Positions 11,801 to 25,054 of a DNA stretch of 64,000 nt are shown here, in pieces (position 1 is the stretch's first letter; every line of letters begins with the position of its first letter). This DNA comes from Henckelia pumila (lineage: Eukaryota; Streptophyta; Magnoliopsida; Lamiales; Gesneriaceae): positions 4,650,001 through 4,714,000 of the forward strand of contig NC_133123.1 in assembly GCF_033568475.1 (NCBI RefSeq), in the 5' to 3' direction. Both the position numbers and the translations under genes were made by a program. The notes beneath the pieces were generated by a model. It was not told the origin of the DNA, searched no databases, and worked only from the letters and a program-made list of their open reading frames with translations.

Positions 11801-14800
11801 AACTGATTTTTCATATTGTGGTGGTCTTGATTATTTTCTCATTGCAATTCTGTGGTTTCAAAGTGTGCTTTATAAATGAATCTTTTCTTGGTTATTCCTT
11901 TTCAGGTTTGACAAGGAACTGAACAAAGAGGTTGCCCTAAAGGTCATTGATTTAGAAGAATCGTGAGTACATATTGGACTTACATTTGCTAGTATAAGAT
12001 GTTTGATGTGACTTTTGTTTTTGTTTTTTTGTGTTTTTACTTTGATATGATTTGAGAGAATGAAATTTGCTTATTTGAGAATTTATATTTTTAAGATTTC
12101 ATTAGCAGGAGATGATCTGACTGTCACTTGTTGCATTGCATCCACCTGTTTGTTCATCTTTCCTTCTCTGCCATCATGAAAGAAATTGTCTGCACTTTCA
12201 TGTGCCATGTAGGGGGAATACTAGGGTGAAGTGAAATTTGTAACTATAAATTATATATCTTAAGAGAAAAGAAACTATATCATAGATAAGATTACCATCT
12301 CCTCTATTTATGGGCATTTGCTAGTTCTCAAAAGGATTAGGCACGCTTTTTAAGAAATGTGAATCTGCGAAGCATAACTTAGAATCAGGATTGTACTGGA
12401 TCCCCTGAACCCAGATGCAAATGGCACTAATGCTATTGTGTGAGTTGCGTATGTTATACTAGCTGTTGGGATCATTACGTGTATTGTTACATTGGAGATT
12501 GTATAATCTCTAAGTTTTTGCTTCTTGAGATGATCCTAAGAGTTGGGCTGCAAAGACCTTTGTTGAGCAGTTGGGATGATAGTAGGTATAAAATACCGGA
12601 TGCTTCATGAAGGTTATTTCGGGTACGGAAATAAACATTTATTATTTTGAGAAACTTTTCTGAAAAGCTACATCACTGGTTTTGTGTAACTGCTGTCAAC
12701 TTTATGTACAACAGTAACTTATCCCTTGAGTCTGTTTATAGTGGTGTGCTTTGAACTCTAGCCTGAGACAAGGTTTAAGTTTCATATACCATGTAGCAGC
12801 AAAACATGTCAATTCACCCACACTTTAAGAATTCAACACATTGATGATTGGATACTTCTATTAAATGCCTTATTAATTCCTCTCTTAAGTCTTTCATTCA
12901 TGTTCTCCGCGATGATTTTTTCCTGGAGTATCATCTATTTTCTTCTTCTCGTCCAGGGAAGACGAAATAGAAGACATCCAAAAGGTACCTTCAACATCTC
13001 TGCAAGGGATTTGTGAATTGAAATTTAACACTGAGTGAGTTGCTTTTTTATTTCTTTTTCTTTGTTGACAGGAAATTGCTGTTCTTTCAGAATGTCGGTC
13101 TCCTTATATTACTGAGTATTATGGGTCTTTCCTGAATCACACTAAGCTGTGGATTATAATGGAATACATGGCTGGTGGTTCTGTTGCTGATCTGGTGAGT
13201 CGCTAACATGTTCTTTTATATTTTCCATTAGTTTGTCTTCTGAAAGGTTTTCACTCCAGTTTAGATATGCAGTACCGATTTAATGTTGGCAGGATGGCAA
13301 TGTTAGATGCCAAGTTGACTTACTGTAGTTAACCCCGAACCTTTTTTCTACGTTTCTATTTTTCATCGAGGGATGGTCATATTTTTTCGATGCCCTCTTC
13401 TGAGAGAGGCGTCCAATTGTATTGAACCTAAAAGCTGTATACTCTATGAGCTGTGATAAGCAGCAGTCTCTGATGCAGTGGTCAATTGGGTACTTACTAC
13501 TTGCATACAAGGCCAGCCACTTTATATGCTTATGCCATGCTTTTACTTTGTGTAGACCCTCTTAAGGTGTGGGTATTTTTATTTCCCTGAATAACCATAA
13601 AAACGGAATGTAAATTGCCTCAAAACGGCACATGATGTGTTCTAAACTTTAACTTGCGTCATGAAAAAGGAATGTCACACTAGTCACTGTTCGCAGGTTA
13701 CTAATACCATAATATTCCTCTGCAGATTCAGCCTAACCAGCCACTTGATGAAGTTTCGATTGCTTGGATTTTACGTGATTTGCTTCATGCAATTGAATAT
13801 CTCCACAATGAGGGGAAAATTCATCGAGATATTAAAGGTAGATTGGTAGGAGCAATCACTTTGTGCGGCCACGTTGGATCATTACAGTCTTTTGAACATA
13901 TTAATTTTTAAAAGTCATTATTTGGACTGAATTTTTGCAGGTTTTCAGTGAATGGGTCATAAATTGGCCAAGTTGAAATGAGTTATATATCATCTTGTTG
14001 GATTGGGTCTAATTCATTTCATCCCTATGTCTCGGTGATTTAATAATTTTTTTGTAATGGCCAACCACCTTTTCTGGCTAGAGTCACGACCTTTTTCCAC
14101 CCCGGTTCTAACTCAAGATTCTTGGGACATATTACCCATTATTTGTGGAGGAAATACTTCTTGTTCCAGTTTGCAACTCCTAATCATATGTTCGATGTAT
14201 TTATAATTTATACACCTGCAACCGTTTATTGTTTCCTAACCTATAAATACGACATTTATGATGCCTACAGTATACCATTCTATTGCTTCCAATCTATCTT
14301 CAATTTTTGTATCAGTGTCTTTCCTTCTCATCATTCTATTTGAATTTTATTAAGTCCTTTCCCATCGTATGTGAATTTTTCTAATGATAAGTTTTATAAA
14401 ACATTTTGACAGCGGCAAACATTTTGTTGACAGAGAATGGTGATGTCAAGGTATTATCCATGGTTATTAAAATTTTTAAATATTGGCTAATGTAGATGCA
14501 CAAAGTTGATTTGTCTATTTATATGAAAAGGTTGCAGATTTTGGTGTTTCTGCTCAATTGACAAGGACAATTTCAAGGAGAAAGGTGTCGGTTTCTTAAT
14601 TTTAGTTTTTCTTCTTCTTGCCTTTTATTTTGTTACATATGACCCTTTTTACCCTATATATGTTCCCAGGTTGTTCTTCTTGGCTCTATGTATGTATATT
14701 GATTTCTTTGAAAGTGAGCCTAATTGTCATGATTTCGAATAGTAGAATCTGACACAAGATGTCAAATTCAATTTTTTATCATTCAATTATACACGTTCTT

Positions 14801-16551
14801 GATAGAAATTAAAATGGAAAAATTAAGAGTAAGAAGATTACATGCCTTCGGTTTCCCATAAAAGGTTCTCAAAACAATTTATGCCAACCTTAGCTCGTAA
14901 ACTATTAAATTGTTAATTTGTTTCTTGATTGACCTATCCACGAAGTATGACACCAAAAATTATAGTGTTACTGTTTTTCAATATTAAAATTGAGAAAAGG
15001 ATAAAATGATGACTATGTTGACGTGAACTCCTTCGCATTTAATGTGCCACACGATTTGTATGCTTTGACTTGTACTGGCATTGACAGCATCGAATGACCT
15101 CTCACCACATTCACATCTCTACCTACATGCCATGATGTTTTTCTCATTTCCACATAATCATGAACATGTAGTCTATAGTCCTACATTCCTTTTTTACTCG
15201 AGGTCTGAGGACTGGTGGCTCCTCTATCGGATGTAACTAATAACATTGCAGACTTTTGTAGGAACACCATTTTGGATGGCTCCAGAGGTAATTCAGAACT
15301 CTGAAGGATACAACGAGAAGGTATACCCATGCCAACCATAACTTTTCCCTAACCCTGTTTATGTGAGTTTTATAACTTCAATTATAATTTTTTTGACACA
15401 ATTGGCGCTATACTTCTTTCCTTTTTATTATAATGTGGGAAACTTTGGCTTCAAGCAGGCAGATATTTGGTCTTTAGGGATAACGGCAATCGAGATGGCA
15501 AAAGGAGAACCTCCACTTGCAGATCTCCATCCTATGAGAGTTCTTTTTATCATTCCTAGAGAAAACCCTCCACAGCTAGACGAACACTTTTCTCGTCCAC
15601 TTAAAGAATTTGTTGCCCTCTGTCTGAAGAAGAATCCGGCAGAGGTAGCTTCTTTAGCCCAGTCTTTCCCTCCCAGAGATCTGTCTGTGTGCTTGTGAGT
15701 GTGGTGGGAGAACTTTAAATTTTAGGAGATGACTGTTGTAAAATCATGGAATCGATTTTATGTCTTCAAAACAGATTATTTCTGTATCCTTGAACAATAT
15801 AAGATTTTTTAGAATGTCTGAAGGAACTTACTTTGCTCGCTTTATACATTTGGGGAATCTCCTATTCATTTTAATAATCGTAGTGGTCATGGGTGTTTAA
15901 GTTTTCCTGTCATGGGTGGTTTTTTCTCTTGAAGAGTCGAATCTGGTAATTGCAATAATTGACCTGGGATTATCCTGGCATCTCCATGAAATGCTGCTGC
16001 CTGTTAATGAATGAATTTCTTTACCATCTGAATGTCACGCTTCATGTAATCCTACCACTTGTCTGTGGATTCTTTCTTGAAATAGATATAGATATTTTGT
16101 CGTGGAAGTTGTTGACAGTTAATTTTTTCATTTATCTCTATCAAATATTTGATAACAAGCTGGTCAGTCTCTAGGAATTTGTGCCTTATTCGCTAGTCTT
16201 GATCGTCAATGGATCTGCATATCAATCTTTGAACACTTGTTACTTGTGGATGCTTGATGGTTTCTTTGCCTAAGGGTATTAGGGGGAAAATAACAGAAAC
16301 AGATGCTAGTATTCTTTTTCGTGATTGTTTCTTGTATCAGATTGGATTTGACATATATGACCTTTTAGTATGAACTTTAAATCTCTCTTCATCTGTATGG
16401 TTCATCAAGCCTATTGTTTGATACCCTTCTTTGTCTGTTTATTTGTTCTCCGTATCCTTGATCAATCTAACACCCTGCATGCTGCTGACTAAATTTGAAA
16501 CTATCTGGTTGAGAACTGTTTCATTTGCCTTTGATGCTATTTGATGTTTAT

Positions 16552-16625
<74 letters not shown>

Positions 16626-19600
16626 GAGGACAAGTGCCAAGGAACTACTGAAACACCGATTTATCAGAAATGCCAGGAGGAGCCCGAAGCTTTTGGATAG
16701 AATCAGGTATATTGATCCATTGTGAGTTTGTTACTGGACACGGATATTGTTTAATAAAGTGTAAGGTGTCTGCTTGCTTTTCTTTCCCTGCATATAATAC
16801 TGAATTACATTTTTCAATTAGTTAAATCATAAATGGTGGATTTAAATTTGGTGGAACGTGTTATTACAATTGGTGCTATTTGATAACACCAGAAAACTAG
16901 AGACGTGCCAAGATCCTTGCATTAACTTCCAAATTTCGCACTGTTATTTCAGTGATTTATGAACTCTAAATTCTTTATTATGTAGAGACCGTCCTAGGTT
17001 TCAAATAGACGGAGAAACTCCAAAAAATGGTCCAACTGTGTCAGAGGAGGTTTCTGGAACTGTGAAGGTGGCTAGAGATTCTGGGTTTGAAGACACAATT
17101 CGTTCCAGGTCAGTTGAAAATGTTAATATCATTTATGTAACTCTTTGTTGTGCTGACTGGTGTTAAATAACAGTAGTCAGGCATGGGGGGTGAGAAATAC
17201 TGGATGGGATTTTAGTATTGGTGGATCGACGAGCACTGGAACTATTCGGAGTGCAGTAAAACCACCTCAGGTGAGAGATAGGAAAACTGATTCCCCATTA
17301 ACTCAATCCTCCTCTAGAAAAATCTCAGACAATAGCAACCAGCGGGCTACTCCTTCTGGAAGTATTCTTCATTCATCAGCGGAGGTCTCTGTGGAGAAAG
17401 ATGCTAATAATCTTGGGAAACAAGAAAACTATCTTGAAGAAGTATGGCATTTCTATCCCTTTCTGTAGGTCATGTGCTTTTTTAGGTTATTTATTCCTTA
17501 TTGTTAAACTTGGTCTAAAGCTCAAGAGCTGGATATTTGAATTTACTAAAGCTCAATCTAAATGTTCACGGCATTGACAAAGTAAATAATAAACTTTAGG
17601 TCTGCTCTAGGATAAGTATTCTATCCCATCTGAGGGACATCTGATAGCGAACTCTTGCAATCATCAGAACATCGCCCTGATACTCATTGCTGGGGTTGAC
17701 CTATGCTTTTTATATTGAGTTTTAGGATGAGCTTTAAGATTAATCAATCAAGTTTTCTAACGCAACTTTTCACCTGTGACATATCATTAGGATGGAGACT
17801 ATGCATTGATGGGCATGTTGTCATTGGTTGCTGGAACCTTTAGTCTCCTCGTTTCACGATTTCACCAAATAATTATGATCAATGCTATCCAAGACTTGTT
17901 ATGTTTACCAGGATCCCATTAGTCTCCAACTTTTTGTTTTCTCCTTGCAGGATGATGCAAGCGGCACAGGAACTATCATTGTACGATCTCCTAGGGGAAA
18001 TCAGATGTCTTATATGTTCAGCAACCAAAGTTCCTTGGTTTGATTATGGATTATTTGACATACAAAAGTACTTATTTTCTGTTGCTTCACTCATCTAAAT
18101 CGAGGCTTCTCTGTTTTTTCTTTTAATTTCCAGTCTAGCAGCACTTATGCCTCTACAGAAGACACTTCCATCAGCGGCACTGTCGTTTATCGTGGTCAAC
18201 ATGATGATTCGGATTCTCCTCGAACTCCAAAATCTAGACTTGGGCTTCAAGAGAGAACTTTTAGTGCGGCTCTTGAAGATAGTGAGACAAACCTTTCCGA
18301 GGTTAACATACTTCAATTAACTTCGAACCATTTTATGTCATTAACCACGCTGGAGTGTAGGTTCTGTGGATATTCTTACTCAAAGGTTATATTCCCGGCA
18401 GACTAATGGAGATTCATATTCACATACTATGAAGGAAAATCACAATTTTGGTCATTTATATTTGTGTCTTTTTATCTTTAGTCCTCCATATTTTCAAATT
18501 TCATTTTTAGACTTTTAGTCCACTATCAATATTTTTCTTTTCATTTCAATTTTAGTATTTTTTCCAATTTGGTGTCAATGCAACTCTAGCATGACGTTAA
18601 TGTGCTCCCGTGAAGAAAGAACAAAATTGTAAAAAATTTGAAAGTATAATATTAAACCTGATACTTGTCAACACAGAGGATGAAATTTGCGAAGAAGCAA
18701 ACATATAGGATCGAAACTGCAGTTTTCTCCATCCTATAAATTATATCAGTACTAAGTGATGTAGTAGCATGGAAGTAAAAAATGGCTTTCAGTGTGTTGA
18801 TGGAATCAGTGTTTTCTAGCGTAACCCTAAACTACTATTTCATTCAGGCCAAGGCCGCAATGCAAGGAGGAAGAAAAGGCAACTTTAGAGATAGATCTGC
18901 ATTGAGCAAGGCCAACCGAGATGTGCAAGAGAGCAGAAGAACATCACAACCAACAACAAGCTCTGATTCATCACGGTAAGTATTATTCCCGATCAAATGC
19001 AACTTCTTGAAGATGAAGGTTGCCTGGAAACTTTCCTCTTGGATAAGTGCATTTTTCCTCTACAATTTTCCAAGTTCTATTTATAGTAATGAAATCTGAA
19101 ATTCTCCTGTCCAGACATTCTCGCGATTATTTTGATGCACAAAAAGCATTTACAAGATCACGCCCTTCAAGCGATGACGAAGACAATTCCAGGAGTTCTG
19201 CAGCAGCTTTGCCTGGCCCATTATCAGTCCTTTTAATACCTGCACTTAAAGATGTAAGCAACAAAATTATTAGTAGTGGTTGTTTCTTGACATTCTTCCC
19301 CAACTGAATGTTATTTTCCCGAAATGATTTTTGTTTCACTGTTATCTTACCTCATTACATGCAAGTTTCGAGTTAAATGCACTATGTTGAACTGAAAATT
19401 TAGCTTATGAAAGGATTTGGTCATATAATGTTTACTATAGAAGCTGATGATGGAGAAAAAGTATTTCAAGATAGTGCTAAGCTCCTGTCAGCTGAGATGT
19501 TTCAAGTTCTGGTTTAGGCATGAACTTGGGATTGTCAAATATTAGAATATCCTGGCATGCATACATGAACATGGTGATGATTTGTGAAACGAGACTTTCT

Positions 19601-21774
19601 CAAATAATACAGTGAATAGCTATTTCGAGGGGTTTGCATTTTTATTTTAGCTTCGTTTGGAAACTGAATTCAGAAAATTTTCATAAGCAGCTCATGCACA
19701 TGCTAGCAAATTAAAAGCCTGATAGATAATAAGACTTCTGGGATAGGCTTTATTTACCCTTGCAACAAGATTGGCTTAGCAGGCTCGAAAGATTTCAATC
19801 TATGAATATTTGCGTGATTAAATTAGTATTTTAATGGTAAACTCGATTGGAAATTTTATAAAGCATTACTTAGGGTGGTGCAGAGGAGATACTGTAGGAT
19901 AGGGCAATGGACGATGCAGTGATAGAATTCAAACAAAAGCTGCTCAAAAGGGTTCAAAGTTGTTTTTAAGCATTGATTTTGTGTTTTCGTAAATTCTTTT
20001 CCAACATAATAATATCTTATGGAGTTAGATATATATGCTGCAAACGAGTCACTTTTCCAGCACAATTCCATTTTGTGTGTGTATCTGCATCCTATGCTGA
20101 TCTGATGAATTTAACTTCATATTCACCTAATTTAAAAATTGTATTTTGAGTGAGCGTTGTATTAAGACTCTGTCACTCCATATCTCCTGATTTTGTTGGC
20201 CAGGTAAACTGCAAATCATTTACTTTCAACTTAGTTAAGATGTAGTGACTTGTTGAATTATATATCATGGATTCCACTTTTAGTCAGGAAGCCAGGGTCC
20301 TTTTTTCGTGATTCTTAAATTCATGGCCGTTGCTTTATCTTTAACTTTCTTATCCCAGAGAAGTGTTGATTCTTGGCGGTCAGTCCTCAAAATCACGTTT
20401 GTTGTCCTTGTATCCAAGAGAAGTGTTGATTCTTTGCTGTCAGAACTCATAGTCACTTTTCTTGTTCCATCAAATCCGACAAATTTTTTACCATTTTACA
20501 GGAAACACTTCTCTTTGCGAAACAATTGATTAGGTTCCTCCATAACTCTCTTTGTTCCATTTATGTACAATGTAGGTGATCACTGATGATTCAGGAGGAT
20601 CAGTCTTCCAGAAAGTATCGAACTCTTTGATGGACATGGAGCGTGTTAAACCTGGGTCTTCCGAACTACTTGTCACCAAGTTACTTCAGCGACTGTCTAG
20701 GTTTATTTATATTTTAACTTCTAATTGCCGTTTCGGAACAAGTTAGACTTGTGAGATAACATTCATCATAGTATTCATTCTGAATTGAAATTAATTTTCT
20801 AGTTCAAAGGAGAATTCTCTGAAAGACCTGCAAGAGCTATCAGCTCGGATATTTGGGAAGGATAATGCTGAATTACCGGCTACGAGTACAGAAGGCGATG
20901 GCAAGAAAAAGCAGCAGAGCAAGGAGCTTCCCTCAAATGCCAACATGAGCCCTCTTGCGAGGTTTTTGCTCTCGAGGTTTGTCATTTTTTAACTTGCATT
21001 TAAATGTTACAAGCGAAATTCTTGTGTATTGCAGATTCAATTATGAATTTAAAAAGTTATATTTATTACACCATAAAACCAATGTGATAAAGATTAATTG
21101 TTTTCCTTGAAAGGGTATCCTGAATACGGTTTAAGTACTGATAAAATTAGAATTAAATGTATTTCTCTTTGTTACCATCAATATGTAACCTTTTAAATAA
21201 CCTTTTATATTATCTCCTAACCTCTAATAATTAATTTTTAAACGTTGTTCTTTGTTTTATTCTTGGTGGCTGCATTGTTAAAATAAGCCTGTTATTTCTG
21301 AACAAAATTGTGTATCACGTGAACCAGAATGCTAGCATCTAAAGTGTTTAAAAAATATAACTGCTGCAACAACGTGAATTTTGTTTAGTGTAACACTTTC
21401 AATCAACTTGGGTATTGAACCTCTGGAGAGATTTTTTCAGCTTTTGGTTATGACATGAAAGGTTTGTACATTATTGGTCTGTGTACGTTATTGCTGCGTC
21501 GAGAAACTAGTTATTAGAAAACTAGCCAGCCGTCTGTGTTGGAAATTCTGTTCTGCATTTGGAAAGGACGCCTTTTTTCAATGAAGAATGCCCCTTTGTT
21601 TACAAGAAACTAATGTATCCTAACTCTTATATATGTATATTTCACGACATAATGCTATGGCCCATTTTATTCCTGAAATTCGATTATTTTGTATCTCCCA
21701 TATTCTAATGTATACATATTAACCTCTGTACATGCAGATGGCAAGGCAATGCTTCTCGAGATCTAAATACTTGA
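8868..21774 (+). CDS. MAP4Kalpha: STE20/germinal-centre-type protein kinase, MAP4K-alpha family
   Basis: Nineteen coding exons splice to 696 residues: 8868-8962, 11906-11962, 12957-12984, 13072-13194, 13726-13837, 14413-14450, 14531-14584, 15252-15320, 15459-15644, 16627-16706, 16986-17108, 17174-17441, 17951-18037, 18134-18301, 18848-18975, 19115-19253, 20576-20700, 20803-20976, 21738-21774. The kinase domain fills about residues 15-270: glycine loop [11 protein letters not shown] (22-32), lysine 44, HRD at 134-136, DFG at 154-156 and the GCK signature GTPFWMAPE at 173-181. A Ser-rich tail follows, with GTVVYRG and [10 protein letters not shown] blocks and a C terminus [13 protein letters not shown]. 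All are shared with Brassica MAP4K-alpha1 and Arabidopsis At1g53165/At3g15220. It phosphorylates Ser/Thr in the cytoplasm, probably upstream of MAPK or Hippo-like cascades. The donor of exon 13 (TTG|GTTTGA) was chosen to keep frame. Intron 1 is 2.9 kb. The acceptor of exon 10 follows a long CT repeat. Confidence 0.95.
9224..9650. repeat. inverted-repeat element in kinase intron 1
   Basis: The left end AAAATCGCAAGGCACATTAA resembles the reverse complement of the right end, AAAAGCGCAAGAAGTGCATT. The inside is AT-rich with no credible protein. It looks like a non-autonomous transposon, but no target duplication is clear. Confidence 0.45.
16554..16622 (+). repeat. (CT)n microsatellite, 69 bp, abutting a splice acceptor
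   Basis: About 34 uninterrupted CT units end four bases before exon 10 of the kinase gene (ACAG, then 16627). The repeat therefore supplies the whole polypyrimidine tract of intron 9. Confidence 0.97.
18433..18730. mobile_element. Mutator-like MITE in kinase intron 14
   Basis: The left end GGAAAATCACAATTTTGGTC and the inverted right end GGAGAAAACTGCAGTTTCGATC are related to each other and to the element at 45970-46282. The interior is T-rich on the left half and A-rich on the right half, as in long-inverted-repeat elements. The target duplication is decayed. Confidence 0.5.
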
Positions 21775-22610
21775 AAAACGAGGTCAGGGTCATATTTTTT
21801 GGTGGATTCCTGTCTTGTTTTTTAGAGTTACATGTACATATCATTCAAGGAAAGCTATTAGGAACGAACGCCTTGGTAATTTTTGTTGGCTATTTTGTTT
21901 TGCGATTTTCATCTTCTTTTCTTGCAAGACATCGATCATAATTAGTTTAAAATTTGCTATTTATTGTAAGAGTGGAAGAAGGAGCACATTGTATGCATCA
22001 AGATGTTTGTGATAGGAATTTGAATGTTGTTGATTAATTAAAATTTCTCGAGCTCGGGAGTTTTATTACTGATGCGACAATTTGTCAATCTTTTCCGTGC
22101 TATGATTGGAGATTTGAACCCTATGATCTGTATTCTGTATCATTATAATTTATAACCATTTCTCCCGGCTGCATTTTATCTGTAGATTTGATCGAAGGAA
22201 AAAAGAAAAAAACATAGAAAATGGAGAAAGAGCTTCTCAAGATTTTCTCTTTTCTAAAACGAAATTTCTTTTACGATGTTTTGAAAAGTGAGATGATGCG
22301 AGATTAAGCTTTTAAATCAGAATATATATTTTTGAAAATTGTTGTTCGAATATAAACTAAAGGAGAACATTTTGTTAATATGATTCAAAAATCAACCTTA
22401 GTCCCTCCATAAATCACTATTTATTTTACCATCCTGAAATAAATAGATGCTTATAATAGTTCACAATTTACAAAATTCATTTAAAATGTATATTATAATA
22501 CAACAGTTCCCATGTTTTTTATTTTTGAAAAAATATATATAAAATTAAAAATTGAATTTGGGGGAGCAAAAATATATTCAGCACCTGCGAACGAGATTGA
22601 AAAGCATAAG
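21775..22610. other. spacer between the kinase and PrmA genes
   Basis: It holds the kinase 3' UTR and then the PrmA promoter and leader. An in-frame upstream ATG at 22512 would add 33 residues rich in Phe, Ile and Lys to PrmA; I judge it non-coding. Nothing else is seen. Confidence 0.6.
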
Positions 22611-24786
22611 ATGTCAGTTGCGCTGTCTTCTCTTCGAGGTCATTTCTTCAAGCACCTTACATCCCGCCGGCCCATAACCGCCTTCTCCTCCTTCCGCCGC
22701 CGCACCTCAAGCCTCGCTCCGCCCGACCGCCTCTCATCCATCTGGTCAGCTAAACCGCTGCTCCAGAAGCAACGACGGGGCCGCAATTTCACCGCCATTA
22801 GTTATTCTACTCTTTCGTCGGCTGGTAGCAGCATTACTGGCGACGATTCACTCACTTCTCCTTACCTTTCAGTCCGAATTTTCTGCCCCAGTCACGCCGC
22901 TGTAAGCCTGCTTCATGTACCTCTCGCATTTGCCATGGTTTTCTGTAGTCTGCATTACTTTTGATACGTGGAGGTTATTTTTTATCGCTAGGACGCACTA
23001 TCGGAATGTCTTATGTGTTTCGGAGCTGGTTCGACTACCATTGATTTTCGAGATGACCACGACTCGGATAAAGAGGTAGCAAATAGCCATATACTCCTGA
23101 TTGAGGACTTTACTTGTTCTGTCCTGATGGATATATCACAAATTAGAGCTTGTTTCATTGCAGCACAATCTCATTGTTCAATTATACTGTTACTGTGGAG
23201 GAGAAGTTTAAACATGCCGGCGGTTAACTGACATAGGACTTCCCACTTTCAATCTACAGATATGGATCTCTAGTATATTTAATGTGAGCCAGGATGTGAA
23301 AAGCTGCATTTCGTTGGCTGCAGACTCTGTTGGATTGAAAGAAATACCAAATTACGTAGTTGAGATGCACGATCATACTGACTGGATCAAGCAAACCCAG
23401 GTTTATGGGCGGCCCATTCGTTGGTTTTTCTTTTACTCCGTCTTGAATCGTGTATCAAAATCTTCGGGTTCTGTTTCTTGTCATTTAGCGTTCTTAGAAA
23501 TTTTCATGATTTAATGATGCGTAAATTCAGTCTAAAGCTATCACCTGAGAGAGGATTTTTAAAATAATTATTGATCGGAAGCATGGGTTGGGATGAATAT
23601 AAATATAATCATGATAGATTGAAGCAGTGTATTTCATTTGTCTAGATTTTACTTGATCTTTTTTTTTTAATTGCACCAAGTCACTTCTAAAGAATATTTG
23701 GAATTCACCGAGTATTCTTGCTTTGTGAATTATATAGGTGCATGAATGTTTTTAAATCAACATTAGCTGATAATGTTTTTCATCTACCGTTATTAATTCC
23801 AGGAATCTTTTCATCCGGTTGAAATTACAGAGGGAATCTGGATTGTGCCTGAGTGGAGAAGTCCTCCAGTAATATTCCATTATGAGCTCAAGTTGTGCAT
23901 AGCTTTTTGTTTCCGTTATTTAATTAGTAACTATATGAAATTTCAATATTCTGATGTTCATCACCGCCTTGCAGAATCCCCGGGCAATAAACGTAATTTT
24001 GAATCCAGGTTTGGCATTTGGAACTGGGGAGCATCCCACAACAAAATTGTGCCTGCTGCTGCTGCATCGTTCGATAAAAGGAGCAGAATCTTTTCTTGAC
24101 TATGGTACAGGTTCGGGTATTCTTGCAATTGCTGCACTGAAGGTACTTTCATTTGAACACAAAAGCATTATAAAATTTTGACGAAGTCTGCTGCTTCGAT
24201 GCTATCAAATGTTTCATCTACTCCTTTTCCAACTTCATGTTGTTGTTTGGTGTAGTTCGGTGCGGATCTATCAGTTGGGTTTGACATCGAAGCGCAAGCA
24301 ATTACATCTGCAAAGCATAATGCTGCTCTGAACGACATAGGGCCAGATAAATTGCGGCTGAGTCTTGTTCCAAGCCAAAATAATCCTCACTTTGAGAATG
24401 AATTTCAGAATGAAAATTCAACTGAGCATGATTCAATTATTTTTGCCAAAGAGAAGTATGATGTGGTTATTGCAAATATACTACTCTATCCTCTTCTGGA
24501 TTTGGCAGATCGAATTGTCTCATACGCAATGCCGGGAGCTATTGTGGGCGTCTCTGGTATCATATCCGAACAGGTATATTTATGAAACTGATCGATCACT
24601 TTCTTATGTGGTGAAATCCTTCGGATTGTCAATCGTAGGATAAGAGTTGTTTTTAACATTTTATCTTCAATTCTTGCACAGGTTCCATGTGTAATTGAAC
24701 GTTATTCCCAGTTCCTGGATAACATCACGGTATCAACAATGGAAGACTGGGCTTGCATAAGTGGTTCAAAGAAAAGCACTAGTTAG
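22611..24786 (+). CDS. PRMA: PrmA-type ribosomal protein L11 methyltransferase-like protein, organelle-targeted
   Basis: Seven exons (22611-22901, 22992-23075, 23260-23400, 23803-23868, 23975-24142, 24256-24573, 24682-24786) give 390 residues. Residues 1-80 are rich in Arg, Ser and Ala with almost no acid, like a mitochondrial or plastid presequence. The PrmA core follows: [18 protein letters not shown], then [16 protein letters not shown] (202-217), the S-adenosylmethionine motif I DYGTGSG (236-242) and [13 protein letters not shown]. Bacterial PrmA trimethylates amino groups of ribosomal protein L11; the plant protein is presumed to act on organelle L11. The start at 22611 was preferred over the in-frame ATG at 22512 because it gives a normal presequence. 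The stop is only 268 bp from the stop of the converging yippee gene. The Arabidopsis counterpart is At5g53920 (from memory). Confidence 0.94.
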
Positions 24787-25054
24787 GTTTTATGTTATCA
24801 TTTCCTTGCTGTGAACACGAGCACCGTGCTTAGTGTTCTGCTGCCATTTTTCTAGTGTCATAAATATTGCATTAGGTAATTATGCTGACGATATTGCACA
24901 ACAGGCAGACATTCAGCTGGCTTCAAGAGAAACTCTCATGGTCTCAATATTCCTGGGAGGCCAACATCTCATGTAGATTGCTCTAAAAACAGGTAATTTT
25001 GATGGTGTACAAGTACGTAAACATTTACATAGTTTTAAATAGCAGAAGATAAAT

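Noticed and set aside
22512-22610. Longer PrmA N terminus from the upstream in-frame ATG
   Set aside because: The added residues are Phe/Ile/Lys-rich, unlike any presequence, while the ATG at 22611 gives a normal targeting peptide.
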